Assembly: GCF_001298715.1 (NCBI RefSeq)
Contig: NZ_CDSC02000506.1
Location: 1 to 5,476, forward strand
Source of the DNA: Bathymodiolus azoricus thioautotrophic gill symbiont
Lineage (GTDB): Bacteria > Pseudomonadota > Gammaproteobacteria > PS1 > Pseudothioglobaceae
Length of the DNA stretch: 5,476 nucleotides
Reading direction: 5' to 3'
A program made the position numbers and the translations under genes. How positions within the stretch are numbered: position 1 is the first letter of the stretch; the number at the start of each line of letters is the position of its first letter. Below the pieces are notes generated by a model that saw only the letters and a list, made by a program, of their open reading frames with translations, did no database searches and was not told the DNA's origin. Positions 1-5,476 of the stretch are shown here, in pieces.

Positions 1-75
1 GGGGTTTTACTAAACATCTGGGAAATTAAGTTTTTCTTCCCTCTTAAGAGCTGACACTAATTCTTTAATGTCATT

Positions 76-114
76 AAAAGTGTTCATAATTTATAGTTTA
101 AAGTCATAAACACT
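76..114 (-). terminator. Candidate Rho-independent terminator of the serC-serA-pheA operon
   Basis: On the minus strand, 13 bases after the pheA stop codon, the arm at 114-104 (AGTGTTTATGA) pairs with the arm at 89-79 (TTATGAACACT). This gives 11 base pairs including two G-U wobbles, around a 14-base loop. The 3' arm ends in T and is followed by TTT (78-76). The stem is poor in G and C and the U run is short, so this is a modest terminator. Its position directly behind the last gene of the operon is what makes it credible. Confidence 0.4.
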
Positions 115-127
115 ACATATTGCAAAA

Positions 128-1204
128 TTACAGGACTGTGACAGGATAAGAGCCTAAGATATCTACCTTGAGCACTTTTTTGGCAATCTGTACCAAGGCA
201 CTGTGCACATGCGCCTCTTGCTGATGACCATCAATATCGATTAGGAACAGGTATTCCCACTTTATACCTGGCATTGGATGGCGTGCAAGTTGCAGTATAT
301 TTATATTTTGATCATTAAAAGGTGACAACAAATCAAACAACGCCCCTGCTTCGTGTTTGGCAACTACCAATAAAGAAGTTTTATCTTTACCTGAAGGCGC
401 AACCTCTTCTTTGCCAAGCACCAAAAAGCGTGTGACATTGCCAGTTTTGTCTTCAATGTTTTTGGCAACACGCTCTAAGGCGTACAAACCAAGTGCTACT
501 TCTGATGCAATCGCTGCAGCATTTGGCTCGTCTTTAACAAGTCGAGCTGCCAGAGCATTTGATGCTACAGACTTAAGTTGTGCTTTTGGATAATGATTTT
601 TTAACCAGCGCTGGCATTGTTCAAGTGCTTGCTGATGTGCGTAAATTACCTCAATATCCTTAGATTGGTCTGCCATCATTAATTGGTGATGGATTGAAAC
701 TTCAACCTCGCCACAAATCTTTAAATCTTGAGAATAAAGCATATCAACCGTCGCCCCAATCACGCCATTAGACGAATTTTCAATTGGCACAACCCCATAA
801 TTTGCATTGCCTTTTTCCACTTCATGGAAAACCTCATCAACACTACCACAATCTAGCGTCGATACCGCGTGCCCGAAATTCTTGAGTGCAGCTTCTTGCG
901 TAAAAGTACCTTCAGGACCAAGATAAGCAACATTGATACCTTGCTCAAGCGCAAGACAAGCGGACATAATCTCACGAAAAATATGCGCCATATCTTTGTC
1001 TTTAACTAAGTTATCATTGCGCTCAATAATCGTACGCAACACTTGCGCTTCACGCTCTGGGCGGTAAAAACTACTACTGTATTTTGCAGTCTTTTTAACT
1101 TCTGCAACTGCTGATGCCAGTTCGGCTCTACTACCAATTAACGACTGAATCTTCTTGTCCAGTGCATCAATTTCAACTCTTAGTTTTTCTAATTCTTTAG
1201 CCAT
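128..1204 (-). CDS. pheA: Bifunctional chorismate mutase / prephenate dehydratase (P-protein)
   Basis: This 358-residue cytoplasmic enzyme converts chorismate to prephenate and then to phenylpyruvate, the precursor of phenylalanine. Residues about 4-88 form an AroQ-type chorismate mutase, with Arg9, Arg26, Lys37, an FYRPERE segment at 46-52 and Gln88 in the expected places. Residues about 92-265 form the prephenate dehydratase, with LGPEGTFT (95-102), VVPIENSSNG (138-147) and the catalytic NVTRF (256-260). A C-terminal ACT domain (about 275-350) keeps the GAL motif (287-289). At the ESRP position it reads ARHP (307-310), so feedback inhibition by phenylalanine may be weak or altered. The length is normal for gammaproteobacterial P-proteins, slightly shorter than that of E. 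coli. The gene starts 8 bases after the serA stop with no good ribosome-binding site of its own, which suggests translational coupling. It is the last gene of the operon. Confidence 0.96.
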   Translation of the reverse strand: MAKELEKLRVEIDALDKKIQSLIGSRAELASAVAEVKKTAKYSSSFYRPEREAQVLRTIIERNDNLVKDKDMAHIFREIMSACLALEQGINVAYLGPEGTFTQEAALKNFGHAVSTLDCGSVDEVFHEVEKGNANYGVVPIENSSNGVIGATVDMLYSQDLKICGEVEVSIHHQLMMADQSKDIEVIYAHQQALEQCQRWLKNHYPKAQLKSVASNALAARLVKDEPNAAAIASEVALGLYALERVAKNIEDKTGNVTRFLVLGKEEVAPSGKDKTSLLVVAKHEAGALFDLLSPFNDQNINILQLARHPMPGIKWEYLFLIDIDGHQQEAHVHSALVQIAKKVLKVDILGSYPVTVL

Positions 1205-1212
1205 TTTATCGC

Positions 1213-2370
1213 TTACAAAGCCCTTACCATTAAAATACCTTCAACCTGTTTTAAATTATTAACCACTGCATCAGAAACCCCGCCTTCTATGTCAACCAAA
1301 GTATAGGCAACTTCGTCTCTTGATTTGTTTAACATATCAATAATATTCACATTCTCATCAGCAAGTATGGTTGAGATTTGACCCACCATATTCGGAATAT
1401 TTTTATGCGCAATTGCCAAACGAGAGCCCCTTGTTCTCGGCATTTTCACCTCTGGAAAATTCACCGAATTTAAGATATTACCATTTTCAAGATAATCTTT
1501 TATCTGGTTTGCCACCATAATCGCACAGTTATCTTCTGCCTCAGCCGTTGATGCCCCTAAATGTGGTAAAGCAATCACTCTATCGTGGTCTTTCTTACCA
1601 TCAATTGGAAAATCCGTCACATAATATTTCACCTTGCCTGCTTCAAGCGCACTAATTAATGCATCTTCATCAATAATACCATCTCGTGCAAAATTCAAAA
1701 TCGTTGCGCCCTCTAGCAACAAAGCAATGCGGGCTTCATTTAACAAATTCTTAGTGCCCTCCACTAATGGCACATGAAAAGACACAAAATCACTTTGTGA
1801 AAACAGCTCGTCAACACTCTGCGCCTGTTTAACATCGGCTGAGAGCATCCAAGCACTCTTAATAGTGATACTCGGGTCAAAACCAATCACTTTCATACCT
1901 AGCATACTCGCTGCATTGGCAATCTGCACACCAATGGCACCCAAACCAACAATACCCAGCGTCTTACCTGGTAACTCTGAGCCTGCATAATTTTTCTTAC
2001 CGTCTTCCACCGCAGTTTTTAGATTGTTAAGTGGCAAGCTATTAACATATGCCCATGCCTGACAAATATTACGACTGGCAAGTAACATTGAGGATATCAC
2101 CAATTCTTTTACTGCATTTGCATTTGCACCTGGTGCATTGAATACCACCACACCCTTATCGCTCATCTTATCTAGTGGAATATTATTCACACCAGCACCA
2201 GCACGACCAACAGCCTTTAGATTGTCTCCAATTTCTAGCTCATGCATCTTAGCACTACGCACTAAAATTGCATCAGGGTTTGTCATTTCAGAGGCAACTT
2301 CATAATCCTCTCTTGGTAGTTTTTGTAAACCAACGCTTGAGATGTTGTTTAATGTTTGTATCTTGTTCAT
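1213..2370 (-). CDS. serA: D-3-phosphoglycerate dehydrogenase, short type with one ACT domain
   Basis: The protein has 385 residues and oxidises 3-phosphoglycerate to 3-phosphohydroxypyruvate with NAD, the first step of serine synthesis. The substrate-binding part carries GRAGAGVNNI (55-64). The Rossmann domain has GLGAIG (142-147) and an acidic Asp165 at the end of the second strand, typical of an NAD enzyme. The catalytic Arg229 lies in NFARDG (226-231) and the catalytic His270 in PHLGAST (269-275). Where E. coli SerA has its catalytic Glu in a TEP segment, this protein reads TDFPID (252-257), as I recall for the family of about 390 residues. Residues about 316-385 form a single ACT domain, the usual serine-sensing module. 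The long type with an extra intervening domain is not present. The ATG shares one base with the serC stop (TAATG), a sign of translational coupling. The substrate is supported by the neighbouring serC; other 2-hydroxyacid dehydrogenases lack this ACT domain. Confidence 0.93.
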   Translation of the reverse strand: MNKIQTLNNISSVGLQKLPREDYEVASEMTNPDAILVRSAKMHELEIGDNLKAVGRAGAGVNNIPLDKMSDKGVVVFNAPGANANAVKELVISSMLLASRNICQAWAYVNSLPLNNLKTAVEDGKKNYAGSELPGKTLGIVGLGAIGVQIANAASMLGMKVIGFDPSITIKSAWMLSADVKQAQSVDELFSQSDFVSFHVPLVEGTKNLLNEARIALLLEGATILNFARDGIIDEDALISALEAGKVKYYVTDFPIDGKKDHDRVIALPHLGASTAEAEDNCAIMVANQIKDYLENGNILNSVNFPEVKMPRTRGSRLAIAHKNIPNMVGQISTILADENVNIIDMLNKSRDEVAYTLVDIEGGVSDAVVNNLKQVEGILMVRAL

Positions 2371-3449
2371 TATCCGTTTTCTTTCTCAAAGTCTTGCATA
2401 AATGCAACCAACTGGTCAATGCCTTCTTGTGGCATAGCATTATAGATGCTCGCTCGCATGCCACCCAGAGAGCGGTGCCCTTTCAAGGTAATCAAACCAT
2501 TGTTGGCTGCTTTTTCTAAGAAAAAAGGATTTAAATCTTCATTCGCTAACAAAAAGGGTACATTCATCCAAGAACGGTATCTCTTTGTCACAGGATTTAA
2601 GTAAAAATCAGACCCGTCAATCGCCTTGTAAAGTGTCTTTGCCTTACGCTCGTTAATCTTTGCCATTGCAGACAAACCACCTTGCTCCTTTAACCACTCA
2701 AATACACGACTTGCCACATACCAAGGGTAGGTTGATGGTGTGTTGTACATTGAATCATTATTCGCTTGCGTTGCATAATCAAATAAAATCGGTTGATTTT
2801 GTACCACATTACCTATCAAGTCTTCACGCACAATTATAATGCTCAAGCCAGCAATGCCAATATTCTTCTGTGCGCCTGCATAAATTACACCGTATTTTGA
2901 GACATCAATCTCACGCGATAAAATACTAGATGACATATCTGCGACTAATGGCATACCCACTTCTGGTGTGTAATCAAACTCCAAACCTGCAATCGTTTCG
3001 TTCGGCGTATAGTGCAAATAAGCGCCGTCTTCATCAATATTCCAACACTCAAAATCAGCAATATCAGTATACTTATTATCCGAACTATCCGTGCAAATAT
3101 TCACACTACAATAACGCTGAGCCTCAGCAATCGCCTTCTTTGACCAATGCCCAGTATGGGTGTAATTCGCTTTAGTTTTACCACGCAATAAATTAATCGG
3201 AACCATAGAAAATTGACTAGATGCCCCGCCTTGCATAAACAAAACTTTATAGTGATCAGGAATGTTCATTAAATCACGCAAATTTTGTTCAGATTTTTGT
3301 GCCAATGCCATAAAATCTGCACCACGATGAGATATTTCCATGACCGATGCTTTGGCACTGCCATATTCTAAAAGCTCGGCTTGCATTAGTTGTAACACCT
3401 GCTTTGGTAACATTGCAGGACCTGCACTAAAATTATAAACTTGACTCAT
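2370..3449 (-). CDS. serC: Phosphoserine aminotransferase
   Basis: This 359-residue PLP enzyme of the class V aminotransferases moves an amino group from glutamate to 3-phosphohydroxypyruvate, giving phosphoserine, so it uses the product of the next gene, serA. In many bacteria the same enzyme also serves pyridoxal phosphate synthesis through 4-phosphohydroxythreonine; that is family knowledge, not shown here. The N-terminal NFSAGPAMLP (6-15) is a hallmark of the family. Other matching features are HR at 41-42, the GGASSQF segment (74-80), Trp102, Asp171 in VADMSSS, the PLP lysine Lys195 in GAQKNIG, NTPSTYPWY (236-244) and GHRSLGGMRASIYNA (324-338). The length is complete for the family. The start at 3449 is supported by AGGGAG 9 bases upstream. 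It is the first gene of the operon and is divergent from btuB across a region of about 190 bases. Confidence 0.97.
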   Translation of the reverse strand: MSQVYNFSAGPAMLPKQVLQLMQAELLEYGSAKASVMEISHRGADFMALAQKSEQNLRDLMNIPDHYKVLFMQGGASSQFSMVPINLLRGKTKANYTHTGHWSKKAIAEAQRYCSVNICTDSSDNKYTDIADFECWNIDEDGAYLHYTPNETIAGLEFDYTPEVGMPLVADMSSSILSREIDVSKYGVIYAGAQKNIGIAGLSIIIVREDLIGNVVQNQPILFDYATQANNDSMYNTPSTYPWYVASRVFEWLKEQGGLSAMAKINERKAKTLYKAIDGSDFYLNPVTKRYRSWMNVPFLLANEDLNPFFLEKAANNGLITLKGHRSLGGMRASIYNAMPQEGIDQLVAFMQDFEKENG

Positions 3450-3458
3450 TTAAACCCA

Positions 3459-3464
3459 CTCCCT
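3459..3464 (-). promoter_or_regulatory. Ribosome-binding site of serC
   Basis: The minus strand reads AGGGAG here, ending 9 bases before the serC ATG (3449-3447). It is the only strong Shine-Dalgarno sequence in the operon; serA and pheA have weak ones and probably depend on coupling. I could not find a convincing promoter for serC in the divergent intergenic stretch: A/T-rich hexamers are present but none has a well-placed -35 partner. Confidence 0.7.
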
Positions 3465-3518
3465 GATTGATTAAAAATTAAAAGCATAATTTTATCAGAA
3501 CTCAGCTATTTTAATATC

Positions 3519-3524
3519 TATAAT
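3519..3524 (+). promoter_or_regulatory. Likely -10 box of the btuB promoter (TATAAT)
   Basis: A perfect TATAAT lies so that transcription would start at about 3531-3532. That is exactly where the 5' arm of the riboswitch closing stem begins, so promoter and aptamer fit each other. The -35 region is weak: no good TTGACA-like hexamer is seen 16-18 bases upstream. Confidence 0.55.
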
Positions 3525-3531
3525 ACAATTC

Positions 3532-3618
3532 AGTTTTATTATGGAAGTGGGTGTGAATCCCACACTGTCCTCGCAACGGTATTTGTTTGTAAACATCAGT
3601 CCGATACATAATTCAACT
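3532..3618 (+). ncRNA. Compact cobalamin (vitamin B12) riboswitch aptamer
   Basis: The conserved core GGAAG, P5 with its loop, CGCAACGGTA and AGTCCGA follow in the order of cobalamin aptamers. The closing stem pairs AGTT (3532-3535) with AACT (3615-3618) and, after a 2x2 mismatch, ATTATG (3538-3543) with CATAAT (3607-3612). P5 is GTGGG (3547-3551) with CCCAC (3559-3563) around the loop TGTGAAT. P6 is ACTG (3564-3567) with CGGT (3577-3580). A small hairpin TGTT/AACA (3584-3595) precedes the B12-box-like AGTCCGATAC (3598-3607). At about 87 bases it lacks most peripheral helices of the classical aptamer of about 200 bases. It resembles the small class-II type reported from marine sequences. It lies directly before a B12 receptor gene, the classic target. 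Binding should lower btuB expression when cobalamin is plentiful. The exact ligand form (adenosyl, methyl or hydroxo) cannot be read from the sequence. Confidence 0.9.
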
Positions 3619-3620
3619 TT

Positions 3621-3638
3621 TTCTTAACTCACGAAGGA
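3621..3638 (+). promoter_or_regulatory. Riboswitch expression platform: hairpin that sequesters the btuB ribosome-binding site
   Basis: TTCTT (3621-3625) can pair with the Shine-Dalgarno sequence AAGGA (3634-3638), with one G-U pair, around the 8-base loop AACTCACG (3626-3633). Within that loop, TCACG (3629-3633) is complementary to TGTGA (3552-3556) in the loop of P5, through four Watson-Crick pairs and one wobble. This matches the L5-L13 kissing loop known from translational cobalamin riboswitches: ligand binding stabilises the loop contact, the hairpin forms and the ribosome is kept off. The AAGGA lies 8 bases before the ATG at 3647, so it also decides the start codon. The structure was paired by hand and has not been folded computationally. 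Confidence 0.65.
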
Positions 3639-3646
3639 TGAATATC

Positions 3647-5317
3647 ATGCAAAAAATCTTACTCATAATAACGCTTATCGCCAGTCTAAATACCAATGCA
3701 GCTTTAGGCCCTATTCCCATTTACCTTAACACCGAATACCGTACCGATAGCCCAGTGATCGGCTCTATTGCATCAACCCTTAGTTTTAGTGCTGATGATA
3801 TTAAAGCAACAGGTGCCAACACCTTCTTAGATTTCTTGGCAACTGCGCCAAGTGTTGGTTTGTACAACCCATACGGCAATGTAGCTGCAATCTTTATGCG
3901 TGGTGGTGATTCAGACCACACTTTAGTTTTGGTTGATGGTGTTAGTGTCAATAGTATTGATTCATTAAATGGTGCAGTGGAATACGGGTTGACAAGTATT
4001 GCACTTAACGATATTGAAAAAATAGAAATAATTAAGAACTCAGGTTCTGTCCTATATGGATCGTCTGCTATTTCAGGCGTGATTAATATTACGACAAAAA
4101 AAGGCGCAGATGGCGCAAGTGCCGCACTAGCTATTAAATTTGGTACACACAATTCCAAAACTTACACGCTATCAGCCAATAACGGTGATAAAGATGGCTT
4201 TGTTAGATTCACCCACAACAAATACACAACCGATGGCATCAATGCTCAAACTGGGGATACAACTGGTGAAAAAGACAGTATCAACAATCAAACCACACAA
4301 ATTAAAGCTGGCAATAAGCACTTTGATATTGGTTATTTAGAAAGTAGAAATAAAACACAATATGATGGCTTTAGTGGTACAGATGCTGGCGAATTAAGCG
4401 ATATAAAATTAAACAAAATAGCCATTAATGCAAACAAAAAATTTAGCAACACTTGGAAGTCCACATTATCCCTGACACAAACTAAGAGCAAAAGAGACAG
4501 TGGCACGAGTGCTACCACCATAGGTGATAAATACAAAAAAACCACGATAACTGCACTTAACGATATAAAAATTGATGATGCTTTGCTCAATATCGGATTA
4601 TCACAAGTTAAAAGCGAGAATACAACGAATAAATTAAAACACAACAGTAAAGATTTATTTATAAATTGGCAAAAAAACATCAATGAGTTAGATATCAATG
4701 CAGGACTTCGCTATATCAAACACAATAAGTTTGGCAACCATACTGTTTATAACATGGGATTTGGTAAAGAATTAGGCAACGGTATTAGACTGACGAGTAA
4801 TTACAACACAGCCTTTCAGGCGCCAACACTCAAGGAAGTCACATCTGGCAATCAAATAAATGATTTAAAACCAGAAACCTCAAAAAATATCAATATAGGA
4901 TTAAGTAAAAACCATGTTTGGGGTGAGGTGAGTCTATCGTTATTTAAAACAAAAGAAAAAGATGGGATTGGTTATACAGGTGGGTGGCCGAATTCTATTT
5001 ACATAAACGAGGATCAATATAGCGCTAAAGGCGTCGAACTGTCATTAAGTGCTAATATTTATGGATATAACCTTAGCTTTAATCATGTCTATTCTAAAAG
5101 TAGTGTTAATAATAGCAACACACAGCCTATAAGAAGACCAAAAAATATCACCAACCTAACAATTGCTAAATTTAACGCAAGAGCGCAAGTAATTACAAGA
5201 TCATCTAGTTTGGATAGTGGTGTTGCATTAGATGGCTACACTTTAATTAACTTATCAAATAGTTATGATATTAACAATAGCGCCAAAGTGTCATTAAATA
5301 TTAAAAACTGCGACTGA
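3647..5317 (+). CDS. btuB: BtuB-like TonB-dependent vitamin B12 outer-membrane receptor, C-terminus lost by frameshift
   Basis: The product would import cobalamin across the outer membrane using TonB energy. I chose ATG 3647 because AAGGA lies 8 bases upstream; the in-frame ATG at 3638 overlaps that site. The protein begins with a signal peptide (residues 1 to about 18, ending NTNA). A plug domain follows to about residue 151, with FMRGG (84-88), LVLVDG (93-98) and a VLYGSSAISGVINI segment (136-149). A weak TonB-box-like stretch sits near residues 23-29. The rest is a beta barrel with receptor hallmarks such as AFQAPTLKEV and LKPETS. The frame yields 556 residues and stops at TGA TAA, just after SLNIKN, where families of this kind continue as NLxDKxY and end in a final strand. 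That strand is encoded out of frame downstream (5318-5394). The intact protein would have about 581 residues. As read, the barrel lacks its last strand and terminal Phe and would probably not assemble. The riboswitch upstream supports B12 as the substrate. Confidence 0.9.
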   Translation: MQKILLIITLIASLNTNAALGPIPIYLNTEYRTDSPVIGSIASTLSFSADDIKATGANTFLDFLATAPSVGLYNPYGNVAAIFMRGGDSDHTLVLVDGVSVNSIDSLNGAVEYGLTSIALNDIEKIEIIKNSGSVLYGSSAISGVINITTKKGADGASAALAIKFGTHNSKTYTLSANNGDKDGFVRFTHNKYTTDGINAQTGDTTGEKDSINNQTTQIKAGNKHFDIGYLESRNKTQYDGFSGTDAGELSDIKLNKIAINANKKFSNTWKSTLSLTQTKSKRDSGTSATTIGDKYKKTTITALNDIKIDDALLNIGLSQVKSENTTNKLKHNSKDLFINWQKNINELDINAGLRYIKHNKFGNHTVYNMGFGKELGNGIRLTSNYNTAFQAPTLKEVTSGNQINDLKPETSKNINIGLSKNHVWGEVSLSLFKTKEKDGIGYTGGWPNSIYINEDQYSAKGVELSLSANIYGYNLSFNHVYSKSSVNNSNTQPIRRPKNITNLTIAKFNARAQVITRSSSLDSGVALDGYTLINLSNSYDINNSAKVSLNIKNCD

Positions 5318-5394
5318 TAAAAACTTACACCATAGCTAATGACTACAACCAGCCCAGCCGAACCGTTGAAATAGGGCTAGATTATCAATTCTAA
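5309..5394 (+). pseudogene. btuB: Detached 3' end of btuB, out of frame with the main reading frame
   Basis: Read in the frame ending at TAA 5392-5394, this stretch gives KTYTIANDYNQP, then SRTVEIGLDYQF and a stop. That is a textbook last strand of a TonB-dependent receptor, with terminal Phe. Joining it to SLNIKN of the main frame needs a net shift of two bases. Removing one T near 5309 and one A from the A run at 5318-5323 restores KNATDKTY, which matches the family pattern NLxDKxY. Which individual bases changed cannot be decided. Either the gene is a recent pseudogene or the sequence has indel errors here. Confidence 0.8.
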
Positions 5395-5433
5395 ACGACC
5401 CTGTAAACCAGATTGTGTAAACCCCTCATATTT

Positions 5434-5439
5434 TATAAT
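5434..5439 (+). promoter_or_regulatory. Possible -10 box (TATAAT) for the gene starting at 5462
   Basis: A perfect TATAAT would start transcription near 5446, leaving a leader of about 15 bases that just includes the ribosome-binding site. The best -35 candidate, TTGTGT (5413-5418), is only 15 bases away, shorter than optimal. No terminator is visible between btuB and this point, so read-through from btuB is also possible. Confidence 0.4.
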
Positions 5440-5449
5440 CCCTAAAAAC

Positions 5450-5453
5450 GGAG
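5450..5453 (+). promoter_or_regulatory. Ribosome-binding site of the gene starting at 5462
   Basis: GGAG is followed by an 8-base A-rich spacer and then ATG, an ideal arrangement. It supports a real gene start at the window edge. Confidence 0.7.
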
Positions 5454-5461
5454 AAAAAACC

Positions 5462-5476
5462 ATGAGTAATACAACA
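5462..5476 (+). CDS. Start of an unidentified gene, cut by the window edge
   Basis: ATG at 5462 follows GGAG by 8 bases and opens a frame reading MSNTT before the sequence ends. Five residues are too few to recognise a family. The gene is on the same strand as btuB, about 70 bases after the stop of the detached btuB tail, and seems to have its own TATAAT box. A role in cobalamin use is possible from position alone but nothing in the sequence shows it. Confidence 0.6.

Noticed and set aside
41..50. Perfect 10-base palindrome CTCTTAAGAG
   Set aside because: It is an isolated short palindrome without a U tract, a second copy or a nearby promoter; it may well be chance in AT-rich sequence.
10..87. 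A 25-codon minus-strand open frame (MNTFNDIKELVSALKREE and on) downstream of pheA
   Set aside because: It has no ribosome-binding site, its ATG lies inside the 3' arm of the putative pheA terminator hairpin, and the peptide matches nothing I recognise. It could be the 5' end of a gene broken by a frameshift near the window edge, but this cannot be supported.
3618..3625. T-rich run TTTTTCTT after the aptamer, considered as a transcription terminator
   Set aside because: No compact GC-rich hairpin directly precedes it; the only stem ending there is the long multibranched closing stem. The run instead supplies TTCTT to pair with the ribosome-binding site.
3568..3638. Loop of P6 (TCCTCG, 3568-3573) is complementary to CGAAGGA over the btuB ribosome-binding site with one bulged A
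   Set aside because: These loop bases belong to the conserved cobalamin core, so the match has another explanation, and the hairpin with TTCTT plus the P5 loop contact fits the known mechanism better.
3721..4158. Long antisense open frame of 145 codons inside btuB
   Set aside because: It lies opposite a well-supported receptor plug domain, has no ribosome-binding site or family motifs, and is best explained as a shadow of btuB codon use.

Overview
This AT-rich bacterial window holds a complete minus-strand biosynthetic operon and, divergent from it, a cobalamin-controlled outer-membrane transporter gene. The fused chorismate mutase/prephenate dehydratase (PheA), the TonB-dependent receptor and the AT-rich codon use point to a Gram-negative, probably gammaproteobacterial organism, perhaps a marine or symbiotic lineage with low GC. 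The lineage is inference; no rRNA or other marker is present.

Minus strand, in transcription order: serC (3449-2370), serA (2370-1213) and pheA (1204-128). serC and serA overlap by one base (TAATG) and serA and pheA are 8 bases apart, so they look like one translationally coupled unit. SerA and SerC perform the first two steps of serine synthesis from 3-phosphoglycerate. PheA turns chorismate into phenylpyruvate for phenylalanine. An 11-bp hairpin followed by a short U run lies 13 bases after the pheA stop and is a plausible operon terminator. No other gene is supported in positions 1-127.

Plus strand: a TATAAT box (3519-3524) is followed, from about 3532, by a compact cobalamin riboswitch. 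Its closing stem, P5, P6 and a 3' hairpin that buries the Shine-Dalgarno sequence can all be drawn by hand. The loop of P5 is complementary to the loop of that hairpin, which is the kissing-loop logic known for translational B12 riboswitches. It controls a BtuB-like vitamin B12 receptor gene. The receptor frame stops at 5317, but the missing C-terminal strand, ending in the aromatic residue expected of an outer-membrane barrel, is readable in another frame up to a stop at 5394. The gene is therefore frameshifted near its 3' end or carries a sequence error.

After it, a second TATAAT box (5434-5439), a clear GGAG ribosome-binding site and an ATG at 5462 mark the start of another gene, of which only five codons are inside the window.

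The most interesting items are the small riboswitch with its complete expression platform, the C-terminal frame damage in btuB, and a PheA regulatory domain that lacks the usual phenylalanine-binding ESRP motif.
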